Assembly: GCA_028825045.1 (NCBI GenBank)
Contig: JAPKAY010000001.1
Location: 62,001 to 126,000, forward strand
DNA length: 64,000 nucleotides
DNA from: Halioglobus sp.
GTDB taxonomy: Bacteria > Pseudomonadota > Gammaproteobacteria > Pseudomonadales > Halieaceae
Reading direction: 5' to 3'
This document shows, piece by piece, positions 21,238 to 30,853 of the stretch (positions are counted from its first letter, which is position 1; each line of letters begins with the position of its first letter). The translations under genes and the position numbers were made by a program. The notes beneath the pieces were generated by a model. The model saw nothing but the letters and a program-made list of their open reading frames with translations, ran no database searches and was not told the origin of the DNA.

Positions 21238-22497
21238 ATGGAAAATAGCATTTTCGAACTGCAGTACGCTCTTGATACATTTTACTTCCTCGTGTGTGGC
21301 GCACTGGTAATGTGGATGGCGGCGGGCTTCTCAATGCTTGAAGCTGGTCTGGTCCGCTCCAAGAACACCACTGAGATACTGCTCAAAAACATCTCGCTTT
21401 ATGCGGTGGCCTGCACCATGTATATGATCTGTGGTTATTCGATCATGTATGGCGGCAATGAGTTCACGTGGTTTTTGAATGGCATCGTTGCCGATGGTGT
21501 CGCTGGAGCAGAAGAGCCTGCTACCTATGCCCCCTCTGCGGACTTCTTTTTCCAGGTGGTGTTTGTGGCAACTGCCATGTCCATTGTCTCTGGTGCCGTC
21601 GCTGAACGCATGAAGCTCTGGGCGTTCCTGGCTTTTGCGGTTGTTTTGACCGGTGTTATCTATCCTATGGAGGGTTCCTGGACCTGGGGTGGTCAACCGG
21701 TTTTCGGCATGTACACGCTGAGTGACCTTGGCTTCTCCGACTTTGCTGGGTCGGGCATTGTACACATGGCAGGTGCCTCCGCGGCTCTGGCAGGCGTGCT
21801 GTTGCTGGGCGCACGGAAAGGCAAATACGAAGCTGACGGCTCTGTTCGGCCTATCCAGGGTGCCAACCTGCCGATGGCAACATTGGGCACCTTCATTTTG
21901 TGGATGGGTTGGTTCGGATTCAACGGTGGCTCGGTGCTGGCAACTGCCAGTGTCGAGAGCGCCAACGCAGTGGCAATCGTCTTCATGAATACTAACGCGG
22001 CAGCAGCCGGTGGCCTGATCGCGGCGATGATTGTGGCGCGTGTCATGTTCGGCAAGGCTGACTTGACCATGGCCCTGAACGGCGCGCTGGCTGGCTTGGT
22101 TGCCATTACCGCTGAGCCGTCGACGCCAACGGCGTTGCAGGCAACCTTGTTCGGTGCTTTGGGCGGCGTGTTGGTCGTGTTTGCCATCATAAGCCTGGAT
22201 AAATTGAAGATTGATGATCCGGTAGGCGCGATCTCTGTCCACGGCGTGGTTGGTTTCCTGGGTTTGATGTTGGTGCCTATTACCAACGCCGATAACTCTT
22301 CCTTTAGTGGTCAGCTTATTGGGGCCGCGACTATCTTCGGTTGGGTCTTTATCACCAGCCTGATCGTCTGGGGCACCCTCAAGGCCGTTATGGGTATTCG
22401 GGTCAGCGAACAGGACGAGTACGAGGGTGTCGATATGTCCGAGTGCGGCATGGAAGCCTACCCTGAATTTGTCGGTGCCAGCGGCAGCGGGCGCTAG
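21238..22497 (+). CDS. amtB: Ammonium transporter AmtB
   Basis: Multi-TM; GAGEEP-like and DFAGSGIVHMAGASAALAG, GWFGFNGGS, SVHGVVGFLG motifs; follows the PII gene. Confidence 0.95.
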   Translation: MENSIFELQYALDTFYFLVCGALVMWMAAGFSMLEAGLVRSKNTTEILLKNISLYAVACTMYMICGYSIMYGGNEFTWFLNGIVADGVAGAEEPATYAPSADFFFQVVFVATAMSIVSGAVAERMKLWAFLAFAVVLTGVIYPMEGSWTWGGQPVFGMYTLSDLGFSDFAGSGIVHMAGASAALAGVLLLGARKGKYEADGSVRPIQGANLPMATLGTFILWMGWFGFNGGSVLATASVESANAVAIVFMNTNAAAAGGLIAAMIVARVMFGKADLTMALNGALAGLVAITAEPSTPTALQATLFGALGGVLVVFAIISLDKLKIDDPVGAISVHGVVGFLGLMLVPITNADNSSFSGQLIGAATIFGWVFITSLIVWGTLKAVMGIRVSEQDEYEGVDMSECGMEAYPEFVGASGSGR

Positions 22498-22519
22498 CAG
22501 TACTTTCAAGCTTTACGGG

Positions 22520-22542
22520 CGCATCTTGCGATGCGTATTTTT
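22520..22542 (+). terminator. First of two tandem terminators after amtB
   Basis: CGCATC-TTGC-GATGCG followed by TATTTTT. Confidence 0.6.
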
Positions 22543-22544
22543 GG

Positions 22545-22567
22545 GGGGCCTTTCGGCCCCTTTTTTT
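22545..22567 (+). terminator. Second of two tandem terminators after amtB
   Basis: GGGGCC-TTTC-GGCCCC followed by T7. Confidence 0.85.
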
Positions 22568-22652
22568 ATCCCATAACCGCGCTGTCTGAGGTGCAAATCC
22601 ATCCACCCAGGGGAGGGTAGGGCACTAGGCTTCAAGCCCAATAGAGAAGGGA

Positions 22653-22862
22653 ATGCTAGAGATGTTGAAGAAGTCTGTAATGGGCGCGTGCTTAATTGCG
22701 CTGGCCTTGGGGTTATTTGCTTGTGGTGGTAGCAGTACAAAAACTACGGTGAGCTCAACGCAAAGTTAGGGTAGGTAGCTTATGGATCTGCAAGAGACCT
22801 CCGACAAGGGCGCTATTACCGAGAGGGAATAGCATCGCACAAAGCCCAATTTTTATAAATAG
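22653..22862 (+). pseudogene. Small lipoprotein with SHOCT-like C-terminus, interrupted by three in-frame TAG codons
   Basis: Frame reads MLEMLKKSVMGACLIALALGLFACGGSSTKTTVSSTQS*GR*LMDLQETSDKGAITERE*HRTKPNFYK*. AGAAGGG precedes ATG; lipobox LFAC. First 38 aa (22653-22769) could be a short product. Confidence 0.55.
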
Positions 22863-22902
22863 TAAGTATTCACTATCTTTTATAATACTGAAAAAACTGA
22901 AC

Positions 22903-23613
22903 TTACGCTATTGATTTTGCGATACTAGTAATAGCCCTTGGCAGTTGTTCCAGGTTTGAGATTTCCCGGTCCGCAGTCGCACCGCCGGGCCAAGGTTTAC
23001 CTCGAGCGTTCATCCATACGGTATACATACCTACATCTTGGGCGCCCTGGATATCGTGTTTCGGGTCGTCGCCGACATGCACGACTTCCCCTGCGGTAAC
23101 CCCCGCTTTTTCCAGCGCCACCGTGAACATATCGGGGTGCGGTTTGCTGACGCCGATGTCCTCGGCCAAAAAGGCAAAGTCGAAATATTCTGCCGCATCG
23201 GTTTTATAGATGTCGGCATTGCCATTGGTCAGGGCACCCAGCGTGTAGTCTTGTGACAGTTGCTCCAGTACACCCAAAGCTTGCTCATAAAGTTCAACTG
23301 CATGGCGTTCCCGCAGAAACACCGCAAACGCCTGATCAGCCCCGCTGCGAGCGTCTTCTTCGGAGTAACCGGCGGCAGTTTGTAGCTCATACAGCATTTG
23401 GGTGCGCATCTGGCTAACGTGGTGCGTCAGTTTTGGGTGGCGTTTCCACACGGATTTTTTGAATTCGAACAGAGCTTCGTCATCAAAGGTTTCCGTGGCG
23501 CCAGGCCGGTGTTGCCGCAACCATTGCTGTTGCGCTTCCTCAGCCCGGATGATGGCCGGTTCGACATCCCAGAGTGTGTTATCGAGGTCGAAGGTGACGA
23601 CTGAAATGGCCAT
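22903..23613 (-). CDS. HAD family hydrolase (YigB-like)
   Basis: VVTFDLDNTLWDVEPAI; LGALTNGNADI; VSKPHPDMF; VHVGDDPKHDIQGA. ATG at 23613, next to the xerC stop; the track extension antisense to xerC is not used. Confidence 0.9.
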   Translation of the reverse strand: MAISVVTFDLDNTLWDVEPAIIRAEEAQQQWLRQHRPGATETFDDEALFEFKKSVWKRHPKLTHHVSQMRTQMLYELQTAAGYSEEDARSGADQAFAVFLRERHAVELYEQALGVLEQLSQDYTLGALTNGNADIYKTDAAEYFDFAFLAEDIGVSKPHPDMFTVALEKAGVTAGEVVHVGDDPKHDIQGAQDVGMYTVWMNARGKPWPGGATADREISNLEQLPRAITSIAKSIA

Positions 23614-23614
23614 T

Positions 23615-24520
23615 TCAGTCGTCTTTGCGACGTTTGGCCCGAGGGTGTGCTGCATCGTATACCTTGGCCAGGTGCTGGAAATCCAGGTGTGTATAGATTT
23701 GCGTGGTGGAAATATTCGAATGCCCCAGAAGCTCCTGCACTGCTCGAAGGTCGCCGCTGGATTCGAGCATATGACTGGCAAAAGAATGTCGCAGCATGTG
23801 GGGGTGTACGTCTTGATGCATACCCGCTTTGCGACCTTGCAGCTTTAGTCGCGCCTGAATATTGCGCACGCTGATGCGGCGGCCACGATTACTGGTAAAC
23901 AGTGCACTGCAGACAGTAGCAGTATTGGGACGCACCTCGAGCCAGCGTGCGATGGCACCCAGTGCCACGGAGCCGATGGGGACTGTGCGTGTTTTATTGC
24001 CCTTGCCGGTCACGGTTAACAGTTTGGAGTGGGGGTCTATGTCACTGACTTCCACCGCTGCTAATTCTGCCAGACGCAACCCTGAGGAATAAAATAACTC
24101 GGCCATCGCGCTGTCGCGCAGAGCGATGGCTGAATCTGAATCGAACTTGAGATACTTGTCGACCTGGTCTGCGTCCAGTGTTTTCGGTAGTTTGCGTGGT
24201 TTGCGTGGGGCTTGAACGCTGGCCGCGGGGTTGCGTAGTCGGCCACTCTCTCGGCCCAGGAAATTGAAGAAAGAACGCACCGCGGATAAGCTGCGTTGAA
24301 TGCTACCACCGGACAGTCCGCGGCGGTGCAGCTGGCTTACCCAACCTCGAATATCCGACTCTATTAGTTCCTCGGCGCTGTCCTTGCTGATACTTTCGCA
24401 ATAGCGCCCCAGCGAAGACAGGTCGCGCTGATAGTTGCTTAAGGTGTGTGGCGAGAGCTGACGCACATGGCGCAGGTAGTCAAAAAAACGAGCGGCCGAT
24501 TTCTCCAGCGTGGCGGCCAT
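23615..24520 (-). CDS. xerC: Site-specific tyrosine recombinase XerC
   Basis: LSPHTLSNYQRDL; catalytic HPHMLRHSFASHMLE...LLGHSNISTTQIYTHLDF; conserved dapF-DUF484-xerC-HAD context. Confidence 0.93.
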   Translation of the reverse strand: MAATLEKSAARFFDYLRHVRQLSPHTLSNYQRDLSSLGRYCESISKDSAEELIESDIRGWVSQLHRRGLSGGSIQRSLSAVRSFFNFLGRESGRLRNPAASVQAPRKPRKLPKTLDADQVDKYLKFDSDSAIALRDSAMAELFYSSGLRLAELAAVEVSDIDPHSKLLTVTGKGNKTRTVPIGSVALGAIARWLEVRPNTATVCSALFTSNRGRRISVRNIQARLKLQGRKAGMHQDVHPHMLRHSFASHMLESSGDLRAVQELLGHSNISTTQIYTHLDFQHLAKVYDAAHPRAKRRKDD

Positions 24521-24530
24521 CAGCTCGTCC

Positions 24531-25247
24531 TCAGGCTTCCGAGGGTTGCAGTCGCGGCATGAGTCTCACGATAACGTCCGCAACATGGGACAAGAAAAGT
24601 GTGCCCATCTTGCTGGTGTAGCGATTGGCGTCTGAACTCCCCACCGCGATCAGGCCCAGCGGCTCATCACCTGACAGAGGCATGATAGCGGCCGAGCCGA
24701 CCCCGCTGCACTCTGGGAACAGGTATTTGAGTTCTTCCTGGCGCAGGGTACCGCATACCGCTTTATTTCCCTTAAATAAAGCACCAATCACTTCCTTGGC
24801 ACGCTCCGGTGTTTCCATGCGGCAGCCATCGTTTTGAGTGTCTTGACCGTAGAGAATCATGCAGCCGTGTTCGACGTCAAAATCTCGGGTTATGGACGCC
24901 ATGAAACCCCCGTAAAGCGCATCAAGCGATTGGGCGTCAAGCAGACTCAGTACCAGAGCACTGGTTTGTTCGTAGAGTTTGTCATTATCCTGCGCATTGG
25001 TAGTCAGTGTTTTAAGTTTGTGGCGCATATCTATATTGCGTTCGCGCAAAATGCCAACTTGCTTCTCTACCAGTGACACGGCGCTACCGGTGGCATGGGA
25101 TATATGCAGAAAATCCAGCATGTCGGGATTGCGCTGCAGGAAGTCGTCGTTGTCCTTCAGAAATTCGCGTACGACTTCATCGCTGAGTTCGACGTCGTTG
25201 GGTTTGTCGGTATTGGCCTTTGCAGCTGCGGCTTTGCTGGCTGACAT
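24531..25247 (-). CDS. DUF484 family protein
   Basis: VREFLKDNDDFLQRNPDMLDFLHISHATGSAVSLVEKQVGILRERN; lies between dapF and xerC. Confidence 0.9.
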   Translation of the reverse strand: MSASKAAAAKANTDKPNDVELSDEVVREFLKDNDDFLQRNPDMLDFLHISHATGSAVSLVEKQVGILRERNIDMRHKLKTLTTNAQDNDKLYEQTSALVLSLLDAQSLDALYGGFMASITRDFDVEHGCMILYGQDTQNDGCRMETPERAKEVIGALFKGNKAVCGTLRQEELKYLFPECSGVGSAAIMPLSGDEPLGLIAVGSSDANRYTSKMGTLFLSHVADVIVRLMPRLQPSEA

Positions 25248-25294
25248 GATGTCGCTCTCCCTGGTGGTTCCGATAGGCTCCGTGCAGCGGGCCC

Positions 25295-26125
25295 TCAGAT
25301 TTTTATTGCCCCGTCGAACACCACGGCGGTGGGTCCGATCATTATCACAGGATGGCCTTCGCCCGCCCAGGATACCGAAATCTTACCTCCCGGCAGCGCA
25401 ACTGTCACGGAATCACGTAACCAGCCGCGTGAAATACCATAAACAACAGCTGCACAAGCCCCGGTCCCGCAGGCCAGCGTTTCGCCCACGCCCCGTTCGT
25501 AGACTCGCAGCTGGATTTTGTTATCCGCAACGATCTGCATAAAGCCGGCGTTGACCCGTTGCGGGAAGTTAGAATGTGTCTCTATAAGCGGACCTAACTG
25601 TTCAACGTCGGCCTGGCGCGCGTCGGGAACGCGCAACACCGCATGCGGGTTACCGATCGATAGGGCACCGATCTCCAGTTCCTGACCGGCCACAAGCAGC
25701 GAGTAGCTTTGGGCTCGGGCACTCGCCACCATAGGAATGTTCGACGGCTCGAACTCGGGGGAGCCCATATTCACCTCAACCTGGTGGTTGGCGTGTACGC
25801 GGAGCTCGATCACGCCAGCAGAGGTCTCCACTGTAATGACTCGCTTTCCGGTCAGCTTCTTGTCCCGCACAAAACGGGCAAAACAACGAGCGCCGTTGCC
25901 GCACTGTTCAACTTCTTCGCCGTCGGCATTGTAGATGCGGTAGCGGAAGTCGACATTTGGATTTTTCGGCGCTTCTACCACAAGCACCTGATCGCAGCCC
26001 ACGCCATAATGCCGGTCTGCTAAACGACGTACATCCTGGGCGCGCAACTTGTAGTGCTGGCTGATCAGGTCAATAACGACGAAGTCATTGCCGGTGCCAT
26101 GCATTTTGGTGAACTGTAATTGCAT
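25295..26125 (-). CDS. dapF: Diaminopimelate epimerase
   Basis: FTKMHGTGNDFVVID; EQCGNGARCFARFV; ERGVGETLACGTGACAA. Confidence 0.96.
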   Translation of the reverse strand: MQLQFTKMHGTGNDFVVIDLISQHYKLRAQDVRRLADRHYGVGCDQVLVVEAPKNPNVDFRYRIYNADGEEVEQCGNGARCFARFVRDKKLTGKRVITVETSAGVIELRVHANHQVEVNMGSPEFEPSNIPMVASARAQSYSLLVAGQELEIGALSIGNPHAVLRVPDARQADVEQLGPLIETHSNFPQRVNAGFMQIVADNKIQLRVYERGVGETLACGTGACAAVVYGISRGWLRDSVTVALPGGKISVSWAGEGHPVIMIGPTAVVFDGAIKI

Positions 26126-26127
26126 CG

Positions 26128-27405
26128 CTATCGAGCTACCTGGCGGTTGCCTGTGCTCTCTGGAAGGCAGGTCTCGCCCCGAATCAGGTCGGCCTGGGTT
26201 TCTCTGGCACGCACCAGGTGGGTGTGCTCGTCGTCCACCATGATTTCCGCTGCGCGCCCCCGGCTGTTGTAGTTGGAGCTCATGGTAAACCCATAGGCGC
26301 CGGCCCCAAACATTGCCAGAAATTCGCCCTGGCTGAGCGTGAGCTCTCTAGCCTTTCCCAGAAAATCGCCCGTTTCACACACCGGCCCGACTACGTCCCA
26401 AATCGCCTGGTGCCCATCTGTATTGTGTTCCACCGGCTGGATGTCCATCCACGCCTGGTAGAGTGCCGGGCGGAGCATGTCATTCATGGCGGCATCGACC
26501 AGCGCGAAGTTGTGCTCGGGACTCGGCTTCAGGTACTCGACTCGCATGACCAGTAAGCCTGCATTAGCGGCAATTGAGCGCCCGGGTTCGAACAGGAGTT
26601 GAACCGAGCGCTCGCCCAATACCCCGCGGATAGCGCTGATGTAATCACCGATAGTGGGTGGCTCTTCGTCGCGATACTGCACGCCCAATCCACCGCCCAG
26701 ATCCAGGTGTTGAATAACAATACCGGACTCCGCGAGCGCATCCACCAGTGTTAGCAGCCGGTGCAGGGCGTCGATGAAGGGGCTAAGCTCGGTCAGTTGT
26801 GAGCCGATGTGGCAGTCCAGGCCGACGACTTGAATATGCTCTAGCTGAGCAGCGCGCTGGTAAACCAGTAGGGCTTCATCAATGTTCAGCCCAAACTTAT
26901 TTTCCCGCAGGCCGGTGGAAATATACGGATGGGTTTTCGCGTCCACATCCGGATTCACCCTGACCGATACGGGTGCGACCAGTCCGAGCTCTGAAGCAAC
27001 GCGGCTCAATACCTCCAATTCTGCTGAAGACTCAAGATTAAAGCAGTGAATACCCAGCTCCAGGGCGCGCGACATTTCTTCGGGCTTTTTGCTGACCCCG
27101 GAGAACACGATTTTTGAGGGGTCGCCGCCAGCGGCGACCACACGCTCCAGCTCACCACCGGAGACAATATCGAAACCCGCGCCGAGTCTTGCCAGTACGT
27201 TGAGTACTGCAAGGTTGGAATTGGCTTTTACCGCATAGCAGATGAGGTGATCGCAACCCTCAAGAGCGTGGCGATACTCACCGAAGGCAGCTTCCAGTGC
27301 CGCCCGGGAGTAGATGTAACAGGGCGTGCCATGGGTTGCTGCGATGTCGCTGACGGCGACATTTTCGGCGAATAAGCTACCCTCGCGATAGGTGAAATGA
27401 TTCAT
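26128..27405 (-). CDS. lysA: Diaminopimelate decarboxylase
   Basis: PLP fold III: YAVKANSNLAVL, GGGLGVQY, EPGRSIAANAG, CETGDFLGKAREL. Confidence 0.95.
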   Translation of the reverse strand: MNHFTYREGSLFAENVAVSDIAATHGTPCYIYSRAALEAAFGEYRHALEGCDHLICYAVKANSNLAVLNVLARLGAGFDIVSGGELERVVAAGGDPSKIVFSGVSKKPEEMSRALELGIHCFNLESSAELEVLSRVASELGLVAPVSVRVNPDVDAKTHPYISTGLRENKFGLNIDEALLVYQRAAQLEHIQVVGLDCHIGSQLTELSPFIDALHRLLTLVDALAESGIVIQHLDLGGGLGVQYRDEEPPTIGDYISAIRGVLGERSVQLLFEPGRSIAANAGLLVMRVEYLKPSPEHNFALVDAAMNDMLRPALYQAWMDIQPVEHNTDGHQAIWDVVGPVCETGDFLGKARELTLSQGEFLAMFGAGAYGFTMSSNYNSRGRAAEIMVDDEHTHLVRARETQADLIRGETCLPESTGNRQVAR

Positions 27406-27419
27406 CGGTCAGCCTCGTC

Positions 27420-27617
27420 TCAGGGTACTGTGCTCAGGGGCTCAGCTTGGTCTACCGATCCAAGCGGCGGGGGCGTTGGTACCTCGGAGCCCGGGGTAAA
27501 CAGTGGCCCCGTTTGTCCACACCCCCCCAGCGCGGTCAACGCGATTGCAAAAAACAGTGTAGCAATGGAATTGTGCATGGTCATGGTCCAGGCCGTTGTG
27601 TATTTAAAGTGGCGCAA
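27420..27617 (-). CDS. lptM: LPS translocon maturation chaperone LptM-like lipoprotein
   Basis: Short lipoprotein, lipobox LGGCGQTGPLF, upstream of lysA. Confidence 0.8.
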   Translation of the reverse strand: MRHFKYTTAWTMTMHNSIATLFFAIALTALGGCGQTGPLFTPGSEVPTPPPLGSVDQAEPLSTVP

Positions 27618-27693
27618 ATTATACCGCCCGCTAGTAAGCGGCGCGAACAGCCCTTACTATTGAATTGTGCACACTTTGCAGGAACATCACCTA

Positions 27694-28011
27694 ATGACCG
27701 AATCAGAATTCAATAAAGAGATAGACCTCACATTCGAGGCGCTGGAGCTGGCGCTCGATCAGATTGAAGACGGCCTGGACTACGAACACGGCGGCGGCGT
27801 GCTTACCGTCGAGTTCGATAATAACACTACTATGGTCTTTAGCCGTCAACCGCCCACGCAGCAACTCTGGCTCGCAGCCCGCTCGGGCGGCTTCCACTTT
27901 GCCTACGATGAGGAGGCCCAGGACTGGCGCGGCACGCGAGATGGCGAGCTGTTTCGGCCCTTTGTGGTGCAGCAGATGAAAATCCAGGGAGACGTTGATT
28001 TTGCGTGGTAA
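27694..28011 (+). CDS. cyaY: Frataxin-like iron donor protein CyaY
   Basis: MTESEFNKEIDLTFEALELALDQ...GGGVLTVEFDNNTTMVFSRQPPTQQLWLAARSGGFHF; divergent from lptM-lysA. ATG at 27694. Confidence 0.92.
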   Translation: MTESEFNKEIDLTFEALELALDQIEDGLDYEHGGGVLTVEFDNNTTMVFSRQPPTQQLWLAARSGGFHFAYDEEAQDWRGTRDGELFRPFVVQQMKIQGDVDFAW

Positions 28012-28035
28012 TCAACTTTTGAAAGGGGGAACTCA

Positions 28036-29019
28036 GTGAGAAGAATAAGCCTGATTGCGGGGCTTTTGGGGCTGCAGGCCTCGCTATCGGTGGCGGCCAG
28101 TGAGCCACTTTATGTGAAAAATCTTAGTCCTGTTGCAGGCTTGTTGGGCTTGCCCTCGCAACGTGATGCGCGCACCACCGAACAGGGCCAACTGGGGGCG
28201 GCGTTGCACAGCAGCATCGCTAATCACTATATTAATGAGTCCAGCAGCGATGAATTTCTCAACCTGGATGGAGAAACCTTGCGTTTTGCGCTGGAGCTGC
28301 GCTATGGGCTGGCTGAAAACTGGGATGTGCAGTTAGAGGTTCCCTGGCTGGATCAGAGCGGCGGAGATCTGGATGGACTCATTGATGACTGGCACGATTT
28401 CTGGGGTATGTCAGATGGCGGTCGTTCCGGTGTGCCCAGGGATGTGCTGGATTATTCCTACTCCACCCCTACCGGTTCTTTTGGATTACAAGAAGATGAA
28501 TCTGGCCTGGGCGATATCAGCCTCTCGACTACCTATGCCTTTTATCATGAGGACAACACCGTCGCCAGTTTGGTGCTGGGCTACAAATTTGGCACGGGCG
28601 ATGACGAAGACTTTACTGGCAGCGGAGCGGATGACGCGTTTGTGGCGCTCCGCTTCTCCGGTGATCAGCTGTCTGATTTGCCTCTGAGCTGGCATGGCCA
28701 GGTCGGTTATCTCCGCGCTGGAGATAGCGACATGATGGAGGAATTCCAGGAGCAGAATCTGTGGTTTGCAGGACTGGCGATGGATTGGCGGTTTGCGCAG
28801 CACTGGTCATTGATCGCGCAGCTGGACGGTCATGCGGCGCCTTTGGACAGTGAGCTCAAGGGCGTCGGAGAAGACGCTGTTTTGGCGGCGCTGGGCGTGC
28901 GGTGGTATTTTGCTCGGCAGTGGTCTGTGGATATCAATGTCGTGGAAGATATTCGGGTTGCAACGGCACCGGATGTCACTTTTCAGGCCAGCATTCGGTA
29001 CCGACCTGAGAGTAGTTAG
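28036..29019 (+). CDS. DUF3187 family outer membrane protein
   Basis: Signal peptide, KNLSPVAGLLGLPSQRDA, beta-barrel-like C-terminus; GTG start. Confidence 0.78.
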   Translation: MRRISLIAGLLGLQASLSVAASEPLYVKNLSPVAGLLGLPSQRDARTTEQGQLGAALHSSIANHYINESSSDEFLNLDGETLRFALELRYGLAENWDVQLEVPWLDQSGGDLDGLIDDWHDFWGMSDGGRSGVPRDVLDYSYSTPTGSFGLQEDESGLGDISLSTTYAFYHEDNTVASLVLGYKFGTGDDEDFTGSGADDAFVALRFSGDQLSDLPLSWHGQVGYLRAGDSDMMEEFQEQNLWFAGLAMDWRFAQHWSLIAQLDGHAAPLDSELKGVGEDAVLAALGVRWYFARQWSVDINVVEDIRVATAPDVTFQASIRYRPESS

Positions 29020-29109
29020 TGCGCAAGCCGGGTTCAGTCCTTGGAAACTAAGCGATCACTGAAATTTAAGGGCGCCCGAGACTCAATTAAAGCTGCTCTT
29101 TAAGTGTTT

Positions 29110-30519
29110 CTAATGGGTCGAGTGGCGCGCCGCCAGGCGAGCAGTGGCGCGCTGCGCCGCTGCTGCAACCTGTTGCGGCGCTGTGCCACCGAGGTGATTC
29201 CTGGCGGCGACTGAGCCTTCCAGCGTCAGAACGTCGAACACATCTTCACTGATTTCACTGCAAAACCCTTGCAGCGTCGCCAGCGACATCTCCGACAAAT
29301 CCAGACTACAGTCAACGCCGTGGGCAACGGCCTTGCCGACCACCTTATGGGCGTCACGAAAGGGCAGGCCCTTGCCGACCAGGTAGTCTGCCAGGTCAGT
29401 GGCGGTGGAGAAGCCCCCGCGCGCAGCCTCGCGCATCGTTTCTTTCTTCGGTTTGATCGCCGGCACCATGTCGGCAAAAGCGCGCAGTGAGTCAAACACA
29501 GTGTCTATCGCATCAAACAATGGCTCCTTGTCTTCCTGATTGTCCTTGTTGTAGGCCAGCGGTTGGCTCTTCATCAGTGTCAGCAGCGAGATGAGATCGC
29601 CATTTACCCGGCCAACTTTGCCCCGCACCAGTTCAGGCACGTCCGGATTCTTTTTCTGCGGCATGATGGAAGAGCCGGTACAAAAGCGATCGGGCAGCGC
29701 GATAAAATTGAACTGGCTGGAGGTCCACAGAACCAGTTCTTCTGACATGCGCGACAAATGAGTCATCAGGATTGCCGCGAATGCGCAAAACTCGATGGCA
29801 AAGTCGCGATCGGAAACCGAGTCCAGAGAGTTTTCTGTCGGTTTGTCGAAGCCCAGCGCAGCGGCCGTACTCGCGCGATCTATTGGATAGGTTGTGCCCG
29901 CCAGTGCAGCCGCCCCAAGGGGAGATTGATTGAGACGCGCACGGCAGTCCATGAGGCGACCGTAGTCGCGTTCAAGCATTTCATTCCAGGCGAGCAGATG
30001 GTGGCCAAACACAATCGGTTGCGCCGTTTGCAAGTGCGTGAAACCCGGCATGATGGTCTCGGTATTTGCTGCCGCCAGTTCGATAGTGCCGCGTTGCAGT
30101 CGCGTGAGTTCGCCCGCAATACCGTCGATCGCAGCGCGCAGATGCAGGCGGATGTCGGTGGCAACCTGGTCGTTGCGCGAACGCCCCGTATGCAGCTTCT
30201 TACCACTGGCGCCGATTAGCTCGGTCAGCCGCGCTTCAATATTCATATGCACGTCTTCCAGCTCTGTTGACCACTGGAAACTGCCATCGGTGATTTCTTT
30301 TTGCACCTGGGTGAGGCCGCTTTCGATTTCCTTGAGCTCATCGGCGTTAAGGACACCGACAGCCTTCAACATGCGTGCATGAGCCAGTGAGCCGGCAATA
30401 TCTTCGGTAGCCATGCGGTGGTCGAAGCCCACGGAAGCGGTGAAGCGCTGCACGAAGGCGTCGGTCGCTTCCTTGAAGCGGCCGCCCCAGAGTTTGCTGG
30501 TGTCGTTGTCTTTGCTCAT
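29110..30519 (-). CDS. argH: Argininosuccinate lyase
   Basis: [57 protein letters not shown]. Confidence 0.96.
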   Translation of the reverse strand: MSKDNDTSKLWGGRFKEATDAFVQRFTASVGFDHRMATEDIAGSLAHARMLKAVGVLNADELKEIESGLTQVQKEITDGSFQWSTELEDVHMNIEARLTELIGASGKKLHTGRSRNDQVATDIRLHLRAAIDGIAGELTRLQRGTIELAAANTETIMPGFTHLQTAQPIVFGHHLLAWNEMLERDYGRLMDCRARLNQSPLGAAALAGTTYPIDRASTAAALGFDKPTENSLDSVSDRDFAIEFCAFAAILMTHLSRMSEELVLWTSSQFNFIALPDRFCTGSSIMPQKKNPDVPELVRGKVGRVNGDLISLLTLMKSQPLAYNKDNQEDKEPLFDAIDTVFDSLRAFADMVPAIKPKKETMREAARGGFSTATDLADYLVGKGLPFRDAHKVVGKAVAHGVDCSLDLSEMSLATLQGFCSEISEDVFDVLTLEGSVAARNHLGGTAPQQVAAAAQRATARLAARHSTH

Positions 30520-30853
30520 GGTGCTTTCAATTCCTGGTTATGACTCTTGGTTGGGCCCATCTATGCCAAATTCGATATTGCGAGTATATCAGTTCCAACC
30601 TTTGCTCGGTTCTGGATTTGCGATAGGAGTCAGTATGGCCAGAGAGGTTTGTTGGACTATTGCGAGGCAGGGCAGAGTGCCCGCTTGATGAGTACGCCAA
30701 GCCAAGCCCCCAGGGACGGGTTCGCGGCGTGTGCAGTGCATATCCCGGCACACAGAGATTGCTCCATGCTTCAACATCGTGGCCTTCGTTCAAAGTCGCC
30801 GTTGCGTAGTCCGGCTGCTATTATTACCGCTAAGTTTCGATGGAAGCTCCAAC

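Noticed and set aside
21331-22509. 392-aa ORF antisense to amtB
   Set aside because: Fully opposite a well-supported amtB; the translation is low-complexity-like (H/Q/R/G-rich) with no recognised motif. Shadow ORF from codon bias.
22653-22862. Stop-codon recoding (TAG as sense) as the main explanation for the interrupted lipoprotein
   Set aside because: TAG is used as a normal terminator in this window (e.g. amtB at 22495-22497), so genome-wide reassignment is unlikely; decay is preferred, with local read-through left open.
23615-24520. XerC as evidence of an integron or mobile element
   Set aside because: The dapF-DUF484-xerC-HAD context is the conserved chromosomal locus for the housekeeping XerC.
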